From: Teichococcus oryzae
GTDB taxonomy: Bacteria > Pseudomonadota > Alphaproteobacteria > Acetobacterales > Acetobacteraceae
NCBI RefSeq assembly: GCF_008386565.1
Contig: NZ_VUKA01000001.1
Location: 930,001 to 994,000, forward strand
Length of the DNA stretch: 64,000 nt
Direction of reading: 5' to 3'
The position numbers and the translations under genes are program-made. Below the pieces are notes generated by a model that saw only the letters and a list, made by a program, of their open reading frames with translations, had not been told where the DNA came from and made no database searches. Below, one piece after another: positions 37,143 to 45,378 of the stretch (position 1 is the first letter of the stretch; the number at the start of each line of letters is the position of its first letter).

Positions 37143-38837
37143 ATGGATGGGATGAGCACGACCGCACGCACCGGTGGCCAGTTGCTGGCCGATGCGCTGG
37201 TGGCGCAGGGGGTCACGCATGCTTTCTGTGTCCCGGGCGAATCCTATCTGGACCTGCTGGACGGGCTCTACGCCAACAGCGACAAGATCAACCTGACCAC
37301 CTGCCGGTTCGAGGCGGGCGCCGTGAACATGGCCGAGGCCCATGGCAAGCTGACCGGCCGTCCCGGCGTGGCGCTGGTCACCCGCGGCCCCGGCGCATGC
37401 CATGCCGCCATCGGTGTCCATGTCGCCATGCAGGACAGCACGCCGCTGGTGCTGATCGTCGGCCAGATCCCCTTTGCGGAGACGGACCGTGAAAGCTTCC
37501 AGGAGGTCGATTACCGCCGCATGTTCGGCTCCGTCGCCAAGTGGGTGACGCAGATCGACGACGCCTCCCGCATCCCCGAGCTGATGGCGCATGCCTTCGA
37601 TGTCGCCACCTCCGGCCGCCCGGGACCCGTCGTGGTGGCGATCTCGGAGGAGATGCAGAAGGCCCGCGTCGCGGTGCCCGATATTGGCCCCGCAGAGGTG
37701 GCGCCGGCGGCGCCGTCCCCCGCCGCGCTGGACCGGATGCTGGCTTTGCTGGACGCGGCCGAGCGCCCGCTGGTGGTGCTCGGCGGCTCCCGCTGGAGCG
37801 CTGAGACGCGGCGCGTCATCCGCGAGTTCTGCGTGGCGCGTGACCTTCCGGTGGCGGTCAGCTTCCGGCGGCAGAGCCTGTATGACTGCACCCTGCCCAA
37901 CTATGCCGGCGATCTCGGCGTCGGCGCCGATGCGGGGCTGGTCGCCAAGGCCAAGCAGGCGGATCTGATCCTGGCCCTCGGCACCCGCATCGGGGAGCCG
38001 GTCAGCCAGGGCTACACCCTGTTCGACATGGCCGGGCAGGGCGGGCAGAAGATCGTCCATGTTTACCCGGACCAGGCCGAGATCGGCCGCGTCTACCGCC
38101 CGGCGCTCGGCATCACCGCCGAGATCAACGCCTTCGCCGAGGCTCTGGCAAAGCTGCCGGCGCCGGCCAGTGCCCCGCGCTGGTCGGCCTGGACCCGGGA
38201 CGTCCATGCCGCCCGGGTGAAGCAGGCCGAGGCGCCGGACTATGCCGGCCCACTGAACCTCGCGCGCGAGTTGCAGGCACTGGAGAAGGTGCTGCCGGCC
38301 GATGCCATCTTCACCTGCGACGCCGGCAATTTCGCCACCTGGCCCAATCGCTTCATGCACCTGACCGAGCAGCAGGAGTTCCTGGGCCCCACGAACGGCG
38401 CCATGGGCTATGCGGTGCCGGCGGCGATCGGCGCCAAGGTCAGCTTCCCCGACCGTGTCTGCATCGGGCTGGTGGGCGATGGCGGCTTCCTGATGACCGG
38501 GCAGGAAATCGCCACGGCCTTTCAGGCGGAAGTGGCGCCGATCATCCTGGTGTTCAACAACGGCATGTACGGCACCATCCGCATGTACCAGGAACGCGCC
38601 TATCCCGGCCGCGTGTCCGGCACCAGGCTGACCAATCCGGACTTCGCCAGGTTCATCGAAAGCTTCGGCGGCCATGGCGAAACCGTAGAAAAGGACGGGG
38701 AGCTGGTGCCGGCCTTCCAGCGGGCGCTCGCCAGCGGCAAGCCGGCGGTGATCGAGGTGCGGGTGAACCCCGAGCAGGTGACGCACCGCGCCACCATTGC
38801 CGAGCTTCGCGCCCAGGCCGGCGGCAGCAAGCACTGA
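37143..38837 (+). CDS. Thiamine-diphosphate-dependent enzyme (acetolactate synthase-like)
   Basis: A 564-residue three-domain ThDP enzyme. The N-terminal PYR domain has the activating Glu in CRFEAGAVNMAEAHGKL; the central domain resembles the FAD/NAD-like fold; the C-terminal PP domain has the ThDP motif GDGGFLMTGQEIATAF ending VFNN. The closest groups are the large subunit of acetolactate synthase and related lyases; no ilvN small-subunit gene follows, so the true reaction is open. ATG 37143 has AGAGGA 8 bases upstream; 37110 and 37152 are alternatives. Confidence 0.87.
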   Translation: MDGMSTTARTGGQLLADALVAQGVTHAFCVPGESYLDLLDGLYANSDKINLTTCRFEAGAVNMAEAHGKLTGRPGVALVTRGPGACHAAIGVHVAMQDSTPLVLIVGQIPFAETDRESFQEVDYRRMFGSVAKWVTQIDDASRIPELMAHAFDVATSGRPGPVVVAISEEMQKARVAVPDIGPAEVAPAAPSPAALDRMLALLDAAERPLVVLGGSRWSAETRRVIREFCVARDLPVAVSFRRQSLYDCTLPNYAGDLGVGADAGLVAKAKQADLILALGTRIGEPVSQGYTLFDMAGQGGQKIVHVYPDQAEIGRVYRPALGITAEINAFAEALAKLPAPASAPRWSAWTRDVHAARVKQAEAPDYAGPLNLARELQALEKVLPADAIFTCDAGNFATWPNRFMHLTEQQEFLGPTNGAMGYAVPAAIGAKVSFPDRVCIGLVGDGGFLMTGQEIATAFQAEVAPIILVFNNGMYGTIRMYQERAYPGRVSGTRLTNPDFARFIESFGGHGETVEKDGELVPAFQRALASGKPAVIEVRVNPEQVTHRATIAELRAQAGGSKH

Positions 38838-38846
38838 CCGCGATAC

Positions 38847-38900
38847 GCGCCGCCGGGCGTTCCCGGCGGCGCCTCGGCCGCGGCGGTGATCCCGCCGCGG
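38847..38900. terminator. Tandem hairpins between the convergent ThDP enzyme and fbaA genes
   Basis: GCGCCGCCGGG (38847-38857) pairs with CCCGGCGGCGC (38862-38872), an 11-bp stem with CGTT loop. CCGCGGCGG (38878-38886) pairs with CCGCCGCGG (38892-38900). No T-tract follows on either strand, but position between two stops suggests bidirectional termination. Confidence 0.6.
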
Positions 38901-38910
38901 CGTTGCTTAT

Positions 38911-40008
38911 TCAGCCCGCCAGGGTGCGGCCGGTGGAGCCCAGATCGGCGAAGGCCTCGTCCAGACGCTTGACGATGCCCTTCTCGCCCGCGCGCAGCCA
39001 CTTGCGCGGATCGTAGAGCTTCTTGGTCGGCTTGCCGTTGGACGGGTCGATCTGGTGGGTGAAGGCCACCGGGTTCGCCTGCACATAGGCGCCCACCGGC
39101 TCGGCGAAGGCGAACTGCGTGTCGGTGTCGATGTTCATCTTGAACACGCCATAGGACACGGCCTCGGTGATCTTGCTCTTTTCCGAGCCCGAGCCGCCAT
39201 GGAACACCAGCGCCATCGGCTTCTCACCGCCGCCAAACCGCGCCGACACCGCTTCCTGCGACGCCTTCAGGATCTCCGGCCGCAGCTTGACGTTGCCCGG
39301 CGCATAAACGCCATGGACGTTGCCGAAGGAGGCCGCCATGGTGACATGGCCGATCGGCGACAGCACTTCCCAGGCGCGCAGCACGTCCTCGGGCTGGGTG
39401 TAGAGATGGGCGTTGTCGGCGGATTCCTCGACGTCGTGGCCGATACCGTCTTCCTCGCCGCCGGTGACGCCCAGCTCGATCTCCAGGCTCATCCCGAGCT
39501 TGGCCATGCGCTCCAGCACGGTCTTGCATTCGGCGATGTTGGCTTCCAGCGGCTCGGCCGACAGGTCCAGCATGTGGGAGGAGAAGAGCGGCTTGCCGGT
39601 CCGCTTCATGAATTCCTCGCCATGGTCGATCATGCCGTTGACCCAGGGGATCAGCGAGCGGTCGGCATGGTCGGTGTGCAGCACCACGCAGATGCCGTAG
39701 GCGGCGGCGACGGTGTGGACATGCTGCGCGGCCGAGACGGCGCCAAGCACGCGGGCGGCGTTGGCGTCCGGGCAGCCCTCGCCGGCGAAGAAGCGGGCGC
39801 CGCCATTGGAAAGCTGGATGATGACGTCGGACTTGTTCTTGGCCGCGGCTTCCAGCACCGCGTTGATGCTGTTGGTGCCGACGACGTTGACGGCAGGCAG
39901 GGCGTAGCCGCCTTCGCGGCAGGCATCCAGCAGCGCCAGGTAGTCGGCGCCGGTGACGACGCCCGGCTTCAGTCGGGTTTTGCTGCTGACGGGGGCGGCC
40001 TGGTCCAT
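38911..40008 (-). CDS. fbaA: Class II fructose-bisphosphate aldolase
   Basis: A 365-residue zinc aldolase of the class IIA type (as E. coli FbaA) that splits fructose-1,6-bisphosphate. Zinc and substrate residues are visible in VVLHTDHADRSLIPWVNGMI, LEIELGVTGGEEDG, NVHGVYAPGNVKLRPEIL, VFHGGSGSEKSKI and KMNIDTDTQFAFAEPV. ATG 40006-40008 (MDQAAPVSSKTRLKPGVVTG) is preferred over an extension of 13 residues. It lies downstream of ggt with a 118-base gap. Confidence 0.96.
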   Translation of the reverse strand: MDQAAPVSSKTRLKPGVVTGADYLALLDACREGGYALPAVNVVGTNSINAVLEAAAKNKSDVIIQLSNGGARFFAGEGCPDANAARVLGAVSAAQHVHTVAAAYGICVVLHTDHADRSLIPWVNGMIDHGEEFMKRTGKPLFSSHMLDLSAEPLEANIAECKTVLERMAKLGMSLEIELGVTGGEEDGIGHDVEESADNAHLYTQPEDVLRAWEVLSPIGHVTMAASFGNVHGVYAPGNVKLRPEILKASQEAVSARFGGGEKPMALVFHGGSGSEKSKITEAVSYGVFKMNIDTDTQFAFAEPVGAYVQANPVAFTHQIDPSNGKPTKKLYDPRKWLRAGEKGIVKRLDEAFADLGSTGRTLAG

Positions 40009-40126
40009 TCGGATGCTCCGGCTAGGGAAGGAGATGGGGCGCAGCATACCGCGTTCCGCGCCGTCGCGCGCCTCCCCCCCGCGATAACATCGGAGCCAGT
40101 CCCGCGCCGCCCGCCATGCGGCCGCC

Positions 40127-41887
40127 TCAGTCGCCGATCGCCACGCCTTCCCGGCGTGGGTCGGCGCCGCCCAGCAGGCCGTCCGGCGTCACGGTGATGG
40201 CCTGCAGGCCGGATACCATGGCGCGCACATCGGCGCGGTGGCCGCGCGCCTGCAATGCCGGGGCAAGCTCCGCCGCGGCCATGCCCTGCTCCAGCTCCGC
40301 CGCGCCGCCGAGCGAGCCGATGCGGGGCAGCGACACCGCCGCCTGCGGGTCCAGCTGCCAGTCCAGCAGGCCGAGCAGCGTTTGCGCCACATAGCCGATG
40401 ATGCGCGCCCCGCCCGGCGATCCGAGCGATGCCAGCAGGCGCCCCTTTTCATCGAACACCAGGGTGGGCGACATGGAGGAGCGCGGCCGCTTGCCGCCTT
40501 CAACCCGGTTGGCCACGGGCCGGCCATCGATCCCGGGGCGGAAGGAGAAATCCGTCAGCTGATTGTTGAGAAAGAAGCCATGCACCATCAGCCGGGCGCC
40601 GAACGCATCCTCCACGGTTGTGGTCATGGACAGGGCGTTGCCCGCGGCATCCACAATGGAAACCTGGCTGGTGCCGTTTTCCGGCTGCGCCGGCTGCGGG
40701 GCCAGGGCGGCCTCGCGCCAGCGCGGCTTGCCGGGGAGGGGAGAAGGATTGGCGCGGTCCCGGTCCAGCAGCTGGGCGCGCAGGGTGAGATAGGCGTCCT
40801 CCGTCAGCCCCCGCACCGGCACGCGCTGGAAGTCGCTGTCGGCGAGATACAGGTTGCGGTCGGCGAAGGCGAGGCGGCTGGCCTCCACCAGTAGATGCGC
40901 CGCCTCGACGCCACGCGGGTCGAGTGAGGCGATGTCGAAATGCTCCAGCATGCCGAGGATCTGCGCCACCGCGACGCCGCCCGAGGAAGGCGGCGGGAAG
41001 CCGCAGATCCGGAATCGGCGATAAGGGGTGCAAAGCGCTTCACGCTTCTTCGGCATGTAGGCGGCCAGGTCATCGGCCGTCATGCCGTTGCCGGCATCGC
41101 CATGCCGGGCCACGGCCTCGACGATGCCCTGCGCCACGGCGCCGACCTGGAGGGCGGCGGCGCCGCGCCGCGCCACCAGGCGCAGCGTTTCGGCCAGGGC
41201 CGGGTTGCGCAGCAGGTGGCCCTCCGGCCAGGGCGCGCCGTCGGGCGCGAAGAAATAGGCGGACGCCGCCGGATCGCGCTTCAGCCGCTCGGCATCCTCG
41301 GCGATCGCCCCGGCCAGGCGCGCCGAAACGGGGAAGCCCCCCTCGGCCAGGCGGATCGCGGGCCCGAACAGGTCCGCCCAGGGCAGGCGGCCCTGTTCCT
41401 GATGGGCGGCTTCCAGCATCGGCAGCACGCCGGGGGCGCCGACGCTGCGGCCGGACAGCACCGCCTCGTAGAAGGAAAGCGGCGTGCCGTCGGGGCGGAG
41501 GAACAGGTTCCCCCCAGCGGCGGCCGGTGCCGTTTCCCGCCCGTCCCAGGCGTCCAGCCGGCGCTCAAGCCCGCTCCAGTGCAGCATCAGCGCGCCGCCC
41601 CCGATGCCCGAGGATTGCGGCTCCACCAAGGTCAGCACGGCCTGAACCGCCACGGCGGCATCCACCGCCGTGCCGCCGGCGCGCAGCATCGCGAGCCCGG
41701 CCTCGGCCGCCAGAGGGTGGGCGGCGGCCACCATCTGCCGGGTGGCGCGGGCGGGAGGGCGGGGCGCTTCCAGCGCGGCGGGCTGCGGACGGGTGTCCTG
41801 CGCGGCGGCGGGCGCGGCGGCGTCCGTCAGCCAGGCGGCGGCCAGCAACGGTGCGGCGAGAAGGACGGGACGGATCGAGATGGCCAT
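40127..41887 (-). CDS. ggt: Gamma-glutamyltransferase
   Basis: A 586-residue Ntn-hydrolase precursor that cleaves glutathione and transfers gamma-glutamyl groups in the periplasm. A signal peptide (about 1-29) leads to the large subunit. Autoprocessing should occur before the Thr in [20 protein letters not shown]; the usual TTH is TSQ here, so the residue two after the nucleophile (normally His) is Gln. The small subunit has [12 protein letters not shown] and [10 protein letters not shown]. It is divergent from the SUOX-fold gene. Confidence 0.92.
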   Translation of the reverse strand: MAISIRPVLLAAPLLAAAWLTDAAAPAAAQDTRPQPAALEAPRPPARATRQMVAAAHPLAAEAGLAMLRAGGTAVDAAVAVQAVLTLVEPQSSGIGGGALMLHWSGLERRLDAWDGRETAPAAAGGNLFLRPDGTPLSFYEAVLSGRSVGAPGVLPMLEAAHQEQGRLPWADLFGPAIRLAEGGFPVSARLAGAIAEDAERLKRDPAASAYFFAPDGAPWPEGHLLRNPALAETLRLVARRGAAALQVGAVAQGIVEAVARHGDAGNGMTADDLAAYMPKKREALCTPYRRFRICGFPPPSSGGVAVAQILGMLEHFDIASLDPRGVEAAHLLVEASRLAFADRNLYLADSDFQRVPVRGLTEDAYLTLRAQLLDRDRANPSPLPGKPRWREAALAPQPAQPENGTSQVSIVDAAGNALSMTTTVEDAFGARLMVHGFFLNNQLTDFSFRPGIDGRPVANRVEGGKRPRSSMSPTLVFDEKGRLLASLGSPGGARIIGYVAQTLLGLLDWQLDPQAAVSLPRIGSLGGAAELEQGMAAAELAPALQARGHRADVRAMVSGLQAITVTPDGLLGGADPRREGVAIGD

Positions 41888-41921
41888 GTGCGTCGCTCCC
41901 TGGACCGGAGCAGGTTAATGC

Positions 41922-41953
41922 GCCGCGCGGCGCTGTCGATGCCGCGCGGCGCT
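41922..41953. repeat. Two direct repeats of a palindromic 13-mer between ggt and the SUOX-fold gene
   Basis: GCCGCGCGGCGCT occurs at 41922-41934 and 41941-41953, with a 6-base spacer; each copy contains the palindrome GCCGCGCGGC. The centre-to-centre spacing of 19 bases is about two helical turns, as for paired operator sites. It lies in the 119-base divergent gap. No regulator is known. Confidence 0.5.
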
Positions 41954-42006
41954 TGCATCCGGTTGTCGCATCCCATCTCTGATCCGCGCAGGATGGAGGA
42001 CTTTCC

Positions 42007-42666
42007 TTGGCTGAGGACGAGGCGCCGGACGGCATCCGGCAGAAGCTTGTGGACACCAAGCAGCGCTGGGCGCGCGAGGGCCGGCTGCTGACGGGCGAGC
42101 ACGCGCCGCCGGAACAGCGCCTGCCGCCCAGCCAGCGACTGGTGCGGGACTGGCCGGTGCTCGACCTCGGCGTGCAGCCCGCGGTGGCCGAGGAAACCTT
42201 CCGCCTCGACGTGGAGGGGCTGGTGGAGCGCCCGGTGACGCTGGACTGGCGCTGGCTGATGGAGCTGGAACAGGCCGAGCGCGTCAATGACATCCACTGC
42301 GTCACGCAATGGTCGCGCTACGACAACCGCTGGGGCGGCATCGCGGTGTCCACGCTGCTGGAGCTGGTCCGGCCGAAATCCCAGGCGCGCTTTGTCGAGT
42401 TCGGCGCCTATGACGGCTACACCACCAACCTTTCGCTGGAGGATTTCGCCCGGCCGGAGAACATCCTCGCGCATAGCTGGGAAGGCGAGCGGCTGACGCG
42501 CCAGCATGGCGGGCCGCTGCGCGTGGTGGTGCCGCATCTGTATTTCTGGAAGAGCACGAAATGGGTGAAGCGCATCACCTTCCTGGCGCAGAATAAACCC
42601 GGCTTCTGGGAGCAACGCGGCTATCACGACCGCGGCGACCCATGGATGGAGGAACGCTATGGCTGA
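42007..42666 (+). CDS. Sulfite-oxidase-fold molybdopterin protein (YuiH-like)
   Basis: A 219-residue cytosolic protein of the sulfite-oxidase/YedY fold. The N-terminus RLPPSQRLVRDWPVLDLGVQ is the YuiH-type signature. The Mo-ligand cysteine is in VNDIHCVTQWSRYDNRW, and the fold continues to WKSTKWVKRITFLAQNKPGF. Substrate unknown. The start is TTG at 42007, supported by GGAGG 7-12 bases upstream. No signal peptide is visible, unlike MsrP. Its end overlaps the peroxidase gene by 8 bases. Confidence 0.87.
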   Translation: MAEDEAPDGIRQKLVDTKQRWAREGRLLTGEHAPPEQRLPPSQRLVRDWPVLDLGVQPAVAEETFRLDVEGLVERPVTLDWRWLMELEQAERVNDIHCVTQWSRYDNRWGGIAVSTLLELVRPKSQARFVEFGAYDGYTTNLSLEDFARPENILAHSWEGERLTRQHGGPLRVVVPHLYFWKSTKWVKRITFLAQNKPGFWEQRGYHDRGDPWMEERYG

Positions 42667-43198
42667 GCTGTCCCGCCGCGCCATGCTGGCCGGGCTGCCG
42701 CTGCTGATCGCCGCGGCCCCGGCCCGCCAGACCGGCCATGATTTCCGTTTCGAGGCGATCGAAGGCGGCGAGATCAACCTCGCCGACTGGCGGGGCAAGC
42801 CGATGCTGGTGGTCAACACCGCCAGCTTCTGCGGCTTCGCCAAGCAGTTCGAGGCGTTGCAGGCCCTGCACGAGCGCTATGGCCCGCGCGGCCTGCTGGT
42901 GCTGGGGGTCCCGTCCAACGACTTCAACCAGGAAAACGCCGACCGCAACGCCATCAAGGATTTCTGCGAATCCACCTGGGGCGTGCAATTTCCCATGACC
43001 GCGCCGGTGCATGTGAAGGGGGCGGCGGCGCATCCTTTCTTCGCCTGGGCTGCGGCGCAGCCGGGCGGCGCGGTGCCGCGCTGGAATTTCTTCAAGTTCC
43101 TGGTGGGGCGGGATGGCCGGCTGCTGCACGCCTTCCCCAGTGCCACGGAGCCGGATTCGGCCTCCATGCGACAGGCGCTTGGCGCCGCGCTGGCATGA
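42659..43198 (+). CDS. Glutathione peroxidase family protein, Tat-type exported
   Basis: A 179-residue thioredoxin-fold peroxidase. The peroxidatic Cys is in NTASFCGFAKQFEALQALHE; the partner tetrad region includes VLGVPSNDFNQEN and the Trp-Asn in VPRWNFFKFLVGRDGRLLH. The N-terminus SRRAMLAGLPLLIAAAP looks like a twin-arginine signal, so the enzyme probably acts in the periplasm. It is translationally coupled to the SUOX-fold gene (8-base overlap) and to a GNAT gene (4-base ATGA overlap). Confidence 0.9.
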   Translation: MAELSRRAMLAGLPLLIAAAPARQTGHDFRFEAIEGGEINLADWRGKPMLVVNTASFCGFAKQFEALQALHERYGPRGLLVLGVPSNDFNQENADRNAIKDFCESTWGVQFPMTAPVHVKGAAAHPFFAWAAAQPGGAVPRWNFFKFLVGRDGRLLHAFPSATEPDSASMRQALGAALA

Positions 43199-43689
43199 CG
43201 GAAGGGTGGCGCGCGATGCGGGCGGCGGATCTCGCCGCCGTCAGCCGCATCGCCACCATCGTGCATCGCGACTTCCCGGAGGAGGATGCGGTGTTCGCCG
43301 AACGGCTGGCGCTGTTTCCCGCCGGCTGCCTCATCCTGGCGCGGGGCGGGGAAGCGGCAGGCTATGCCATCAGCCATCCCTGGCGCCTCGGCGCGCCACC
43401 AGCCCTGAACACGCGCCTTGTCGCCCTGCCGGCAAGGCCGGACACCTTCTACCTGCATGATGTCGCCTTGCTGGCGGAGGCGCGTGGCGGCGGCGCGGCG
43501 CGCGGCCTCCTGGCCCGACTGGAGCAGCTCGCCGGGGTGCTGCCTGTTTCGCTGGTAGCGGTGGGCGGCACGGCGGATTTCTGGCGGCGGCTGGGCTTCG
43601 TGGCAGTGGAAGACCCGGCCCTGGACGCGAAGCTGGCCAGCTACGGCGATCCTTCCGCCCGCTTCATGGTGCGGCACCGATCGGGCTGA
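43195..43689 (+). CDS. GNAT family N-acetyltransferase
   Basis: A 164-residue acetyl-CoA-dependent acetyltransferase. Motif A is present as YLHDVALLAEARGGGAARGL, with the acetyl-CoA loop near RGGGAARG, and the C-terminal beta strands include FWRRLGFVAVEDP. The substrate is unknown. It starts inside the peroxidase stop codon and is the last gene of the overlapping trio; its end overlaps the convergent hydrolase gene by 26 bases. Confidence 0.87.
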   Translation: MTEGWRAMRAADLAAVSRIATIVHRDFPEEDAVFAERLALFPAGCLILARGGEAAGYAISHPWRLGAPPALNTRLVALPARPDTFYLHDVALLAEARGGGAARGLLARLEQLAGVLPVSLVAVGGTADFWRRLGFVAVEDPALDAKLASYGDPSARFMVRHRSG

Positions 43690-45283
43690 CCGACCCTGGC
43701 GGCGCGTCCCGCACCAGGCACCAGCGGTTTTCCCCGGGCTCGGGCGCGCAGCCGGGCCACCAGCTTTCACGGCAGAAGCGGTTGGCCGGGGTGAGCCATC
43801 GCGGCGCCGCCATGCAGCGTTGCCAGTTCGCCGGGCTGGCGGCCGGCCCGTCGAGATACAGCGTTTCCAGCCAGGCATAGCCGAGCGGCTCCACCACCGG
43901 CAGCATGTCCATCACCCAGTCCCACTTGGCGGGCAGGGCGGGGCGGGCGACGGCGATGGCGCCGCGTTCGACGGCGCGGCGATAGCCCTTCAGGAAATGT
44001 GATTCGAGCCGGACGCCGAAGCGCCCGGCGCCGATTCCGAACAGTGCCTCCACCACGGTCAGGTCGCAGTTGTCGGGCAGGATCAGGGCGGTGGGAAAGG
44101 CCAGGGTGGTGCCGGGAAACGTGCCGGCACGGGCGAACAGGTCGATCTCGAAAAAATAGCCGAGCACGCGCATGCGCCCCATTGTGGCACGCAGATAAGG
44201 AAGGGCGCCTTCCGCCGGCACGGCGGCCCAGCGGCGCGCGACAGCCTGCCAGACCTCGGCGGCGGCGGCGTAGCGCGGATCGGTGGCGGCCCAGTGCCGT
44301 TCCAACTCGGCGCCGAAGCCGCGTGCCTTTCCGTCGCGCTGCGCCGCCATCATGTGCAGCAGTGCTTCCTGCGCGCCGACACCACCCCAGGACACCACAT
44401 GCGCGAGGTGCTTCGGCCCGGGGCGCGTGTCGAGAAAGGATTGCAGCAGGAAGCCCACGCCCTGCGCCGTCAGGCCGCCCTGGCTTTGGCCAGTGACGAA
44501 CACCTCGCCACCATCGCGCAGATCGCCGGCATAGTCGGCGGCGTCCCGGATCATTGCCAGCGCGGCGGTTGAGCTGGCCTGAGCCCGCCCGAAGGTCAGC
44601 CCCGATGCCCAGGAGCGGAAATCCCGGTGCTCGAACACATGGGTGCCGGCGATGGCATAGATGCGGTGCGGCGGCAGGCCGGAGGACGGGCGGGATTCCA
44701 GCGCCACGGCGGCGAAGCCCGAATGGCGGTCCGCGTAAAGCCGCAGCGGGCGGTAATCCGGCAGTTCCACTTCCAGCCCAAGATGGTCGAGGAAAGGCGG
44801 CGCATCACCCTTTCCGTGCCGCACGTCATAGGCGATATCGGCCGCCTTCACCGTCGCCTCATCCACGCGCCAGAGCGAGCGGATAGCCGAGCGGCGGTCC
44901 AGCAGCACGGCGGAAGCGTCCTCGCCGGAAAGGTAGATGGTCTGGGGGTTGCCTTCCGGCGCCGGCAGGTCGCGCAGGTTGCGCAGATGCAGCTCGACCC
45001 GCCAGGGCTTGCCCCGCCCGCCGGGACGGACCTGCACGTCGCGCTTCGCCAGGATCTCCCGCGCGAAGGGCAGCAACTCGTCCAGGGACAGGCTCAGGTC
45101 GCGGCCGGGCGCGCCGGCGATGCCGGCGCTGCTGCCATCGCACCGCGCCAGCTGCTCCGAGGCGGCGCCCGCCCGCGGGTCGAGTGGTGCATCGGGCTGG
45201 GCCCGCGCGGGATGGCCGGCCTGCAACAGAATGAGGCCCAGAGCCAGGCCCAACGCGGCTCCGTGCTTTGCTCGCAGCGGCAT
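43664..45283 (-). CDS. Exported lipase-like alpha/beta hydrolase
   Basis: A 539-residue protein with signal peptide (KHGAALGLALGLILLQAGHP, cut near ARAQ). The nucleophile elbow is VFVTGQSQGGLTAQGVGFLL (G-Q-S-Q-G), preceded by YAIAGTHVFEHRDFRSWASG; this pattern resembles class 3 lipases. The acid and His partners are not certain. Several cysteines near the C-terminus (CMAAPRW, FCRESWWPGCAPE) suggest disulfides. ATG 45281-45283 is chosen; a GTG at 45319 would lengthen it by 12 residues. Confidence 0.65.
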   Translation of the reverse strand: MPLRAKHGAALGLALGLILLQAGHPARAQPDAPLDPRAGAASEQLARCDGSSAGIAGAPGRDLSLSLDELLPFAREILAKRDVQVRPGGRGKPWRVELHLRNLRDLPAPEGNPQTIYLSGEDASAVLLDRRSAIRSLWRVDEATVKAADIAYDVRHGKGDAPPFLDHLGLEVELPDYRPLRLYADRHSGFAAVALESRPSSGLPPHRIYAIAGTHVFEHRDFRSWASGLTFGRAQASSTAALAMIRDAADYAGDLRDGGEVFVTGQSQGGLTAQGVGFLLQSFLDTRPGPKHLAHVVSWGGVGAQEALLHMMAAQRDGKARGFGAELERHWAATDPRYAAAAEVWQAVARRWAAVPAEGALPYLRATMGRMRVLGYFFEIDLFARAGTFPGTTLAFPTALILPDNCDLTVVEALFGIGAGRFGVRLESHFLKGYRRAVERGAIAVARPALPAKWDWVMDMLPVVEPLGYAWLETLYLDGPAASPANWQRCMAAPRWLTPANRFCRESWWPGCAPEPGENRWCLVRDAPPGSVSPIGAAP

Positions 45284-45378
45284 CAGGATGGGAGGTCCGG
45301 CATCATGGGCGGAAAACACACCCCGATTGTGGCCGGATTATCCTGACGAATCGGGCAATGGAGGCGGTGGGCGCCGCC

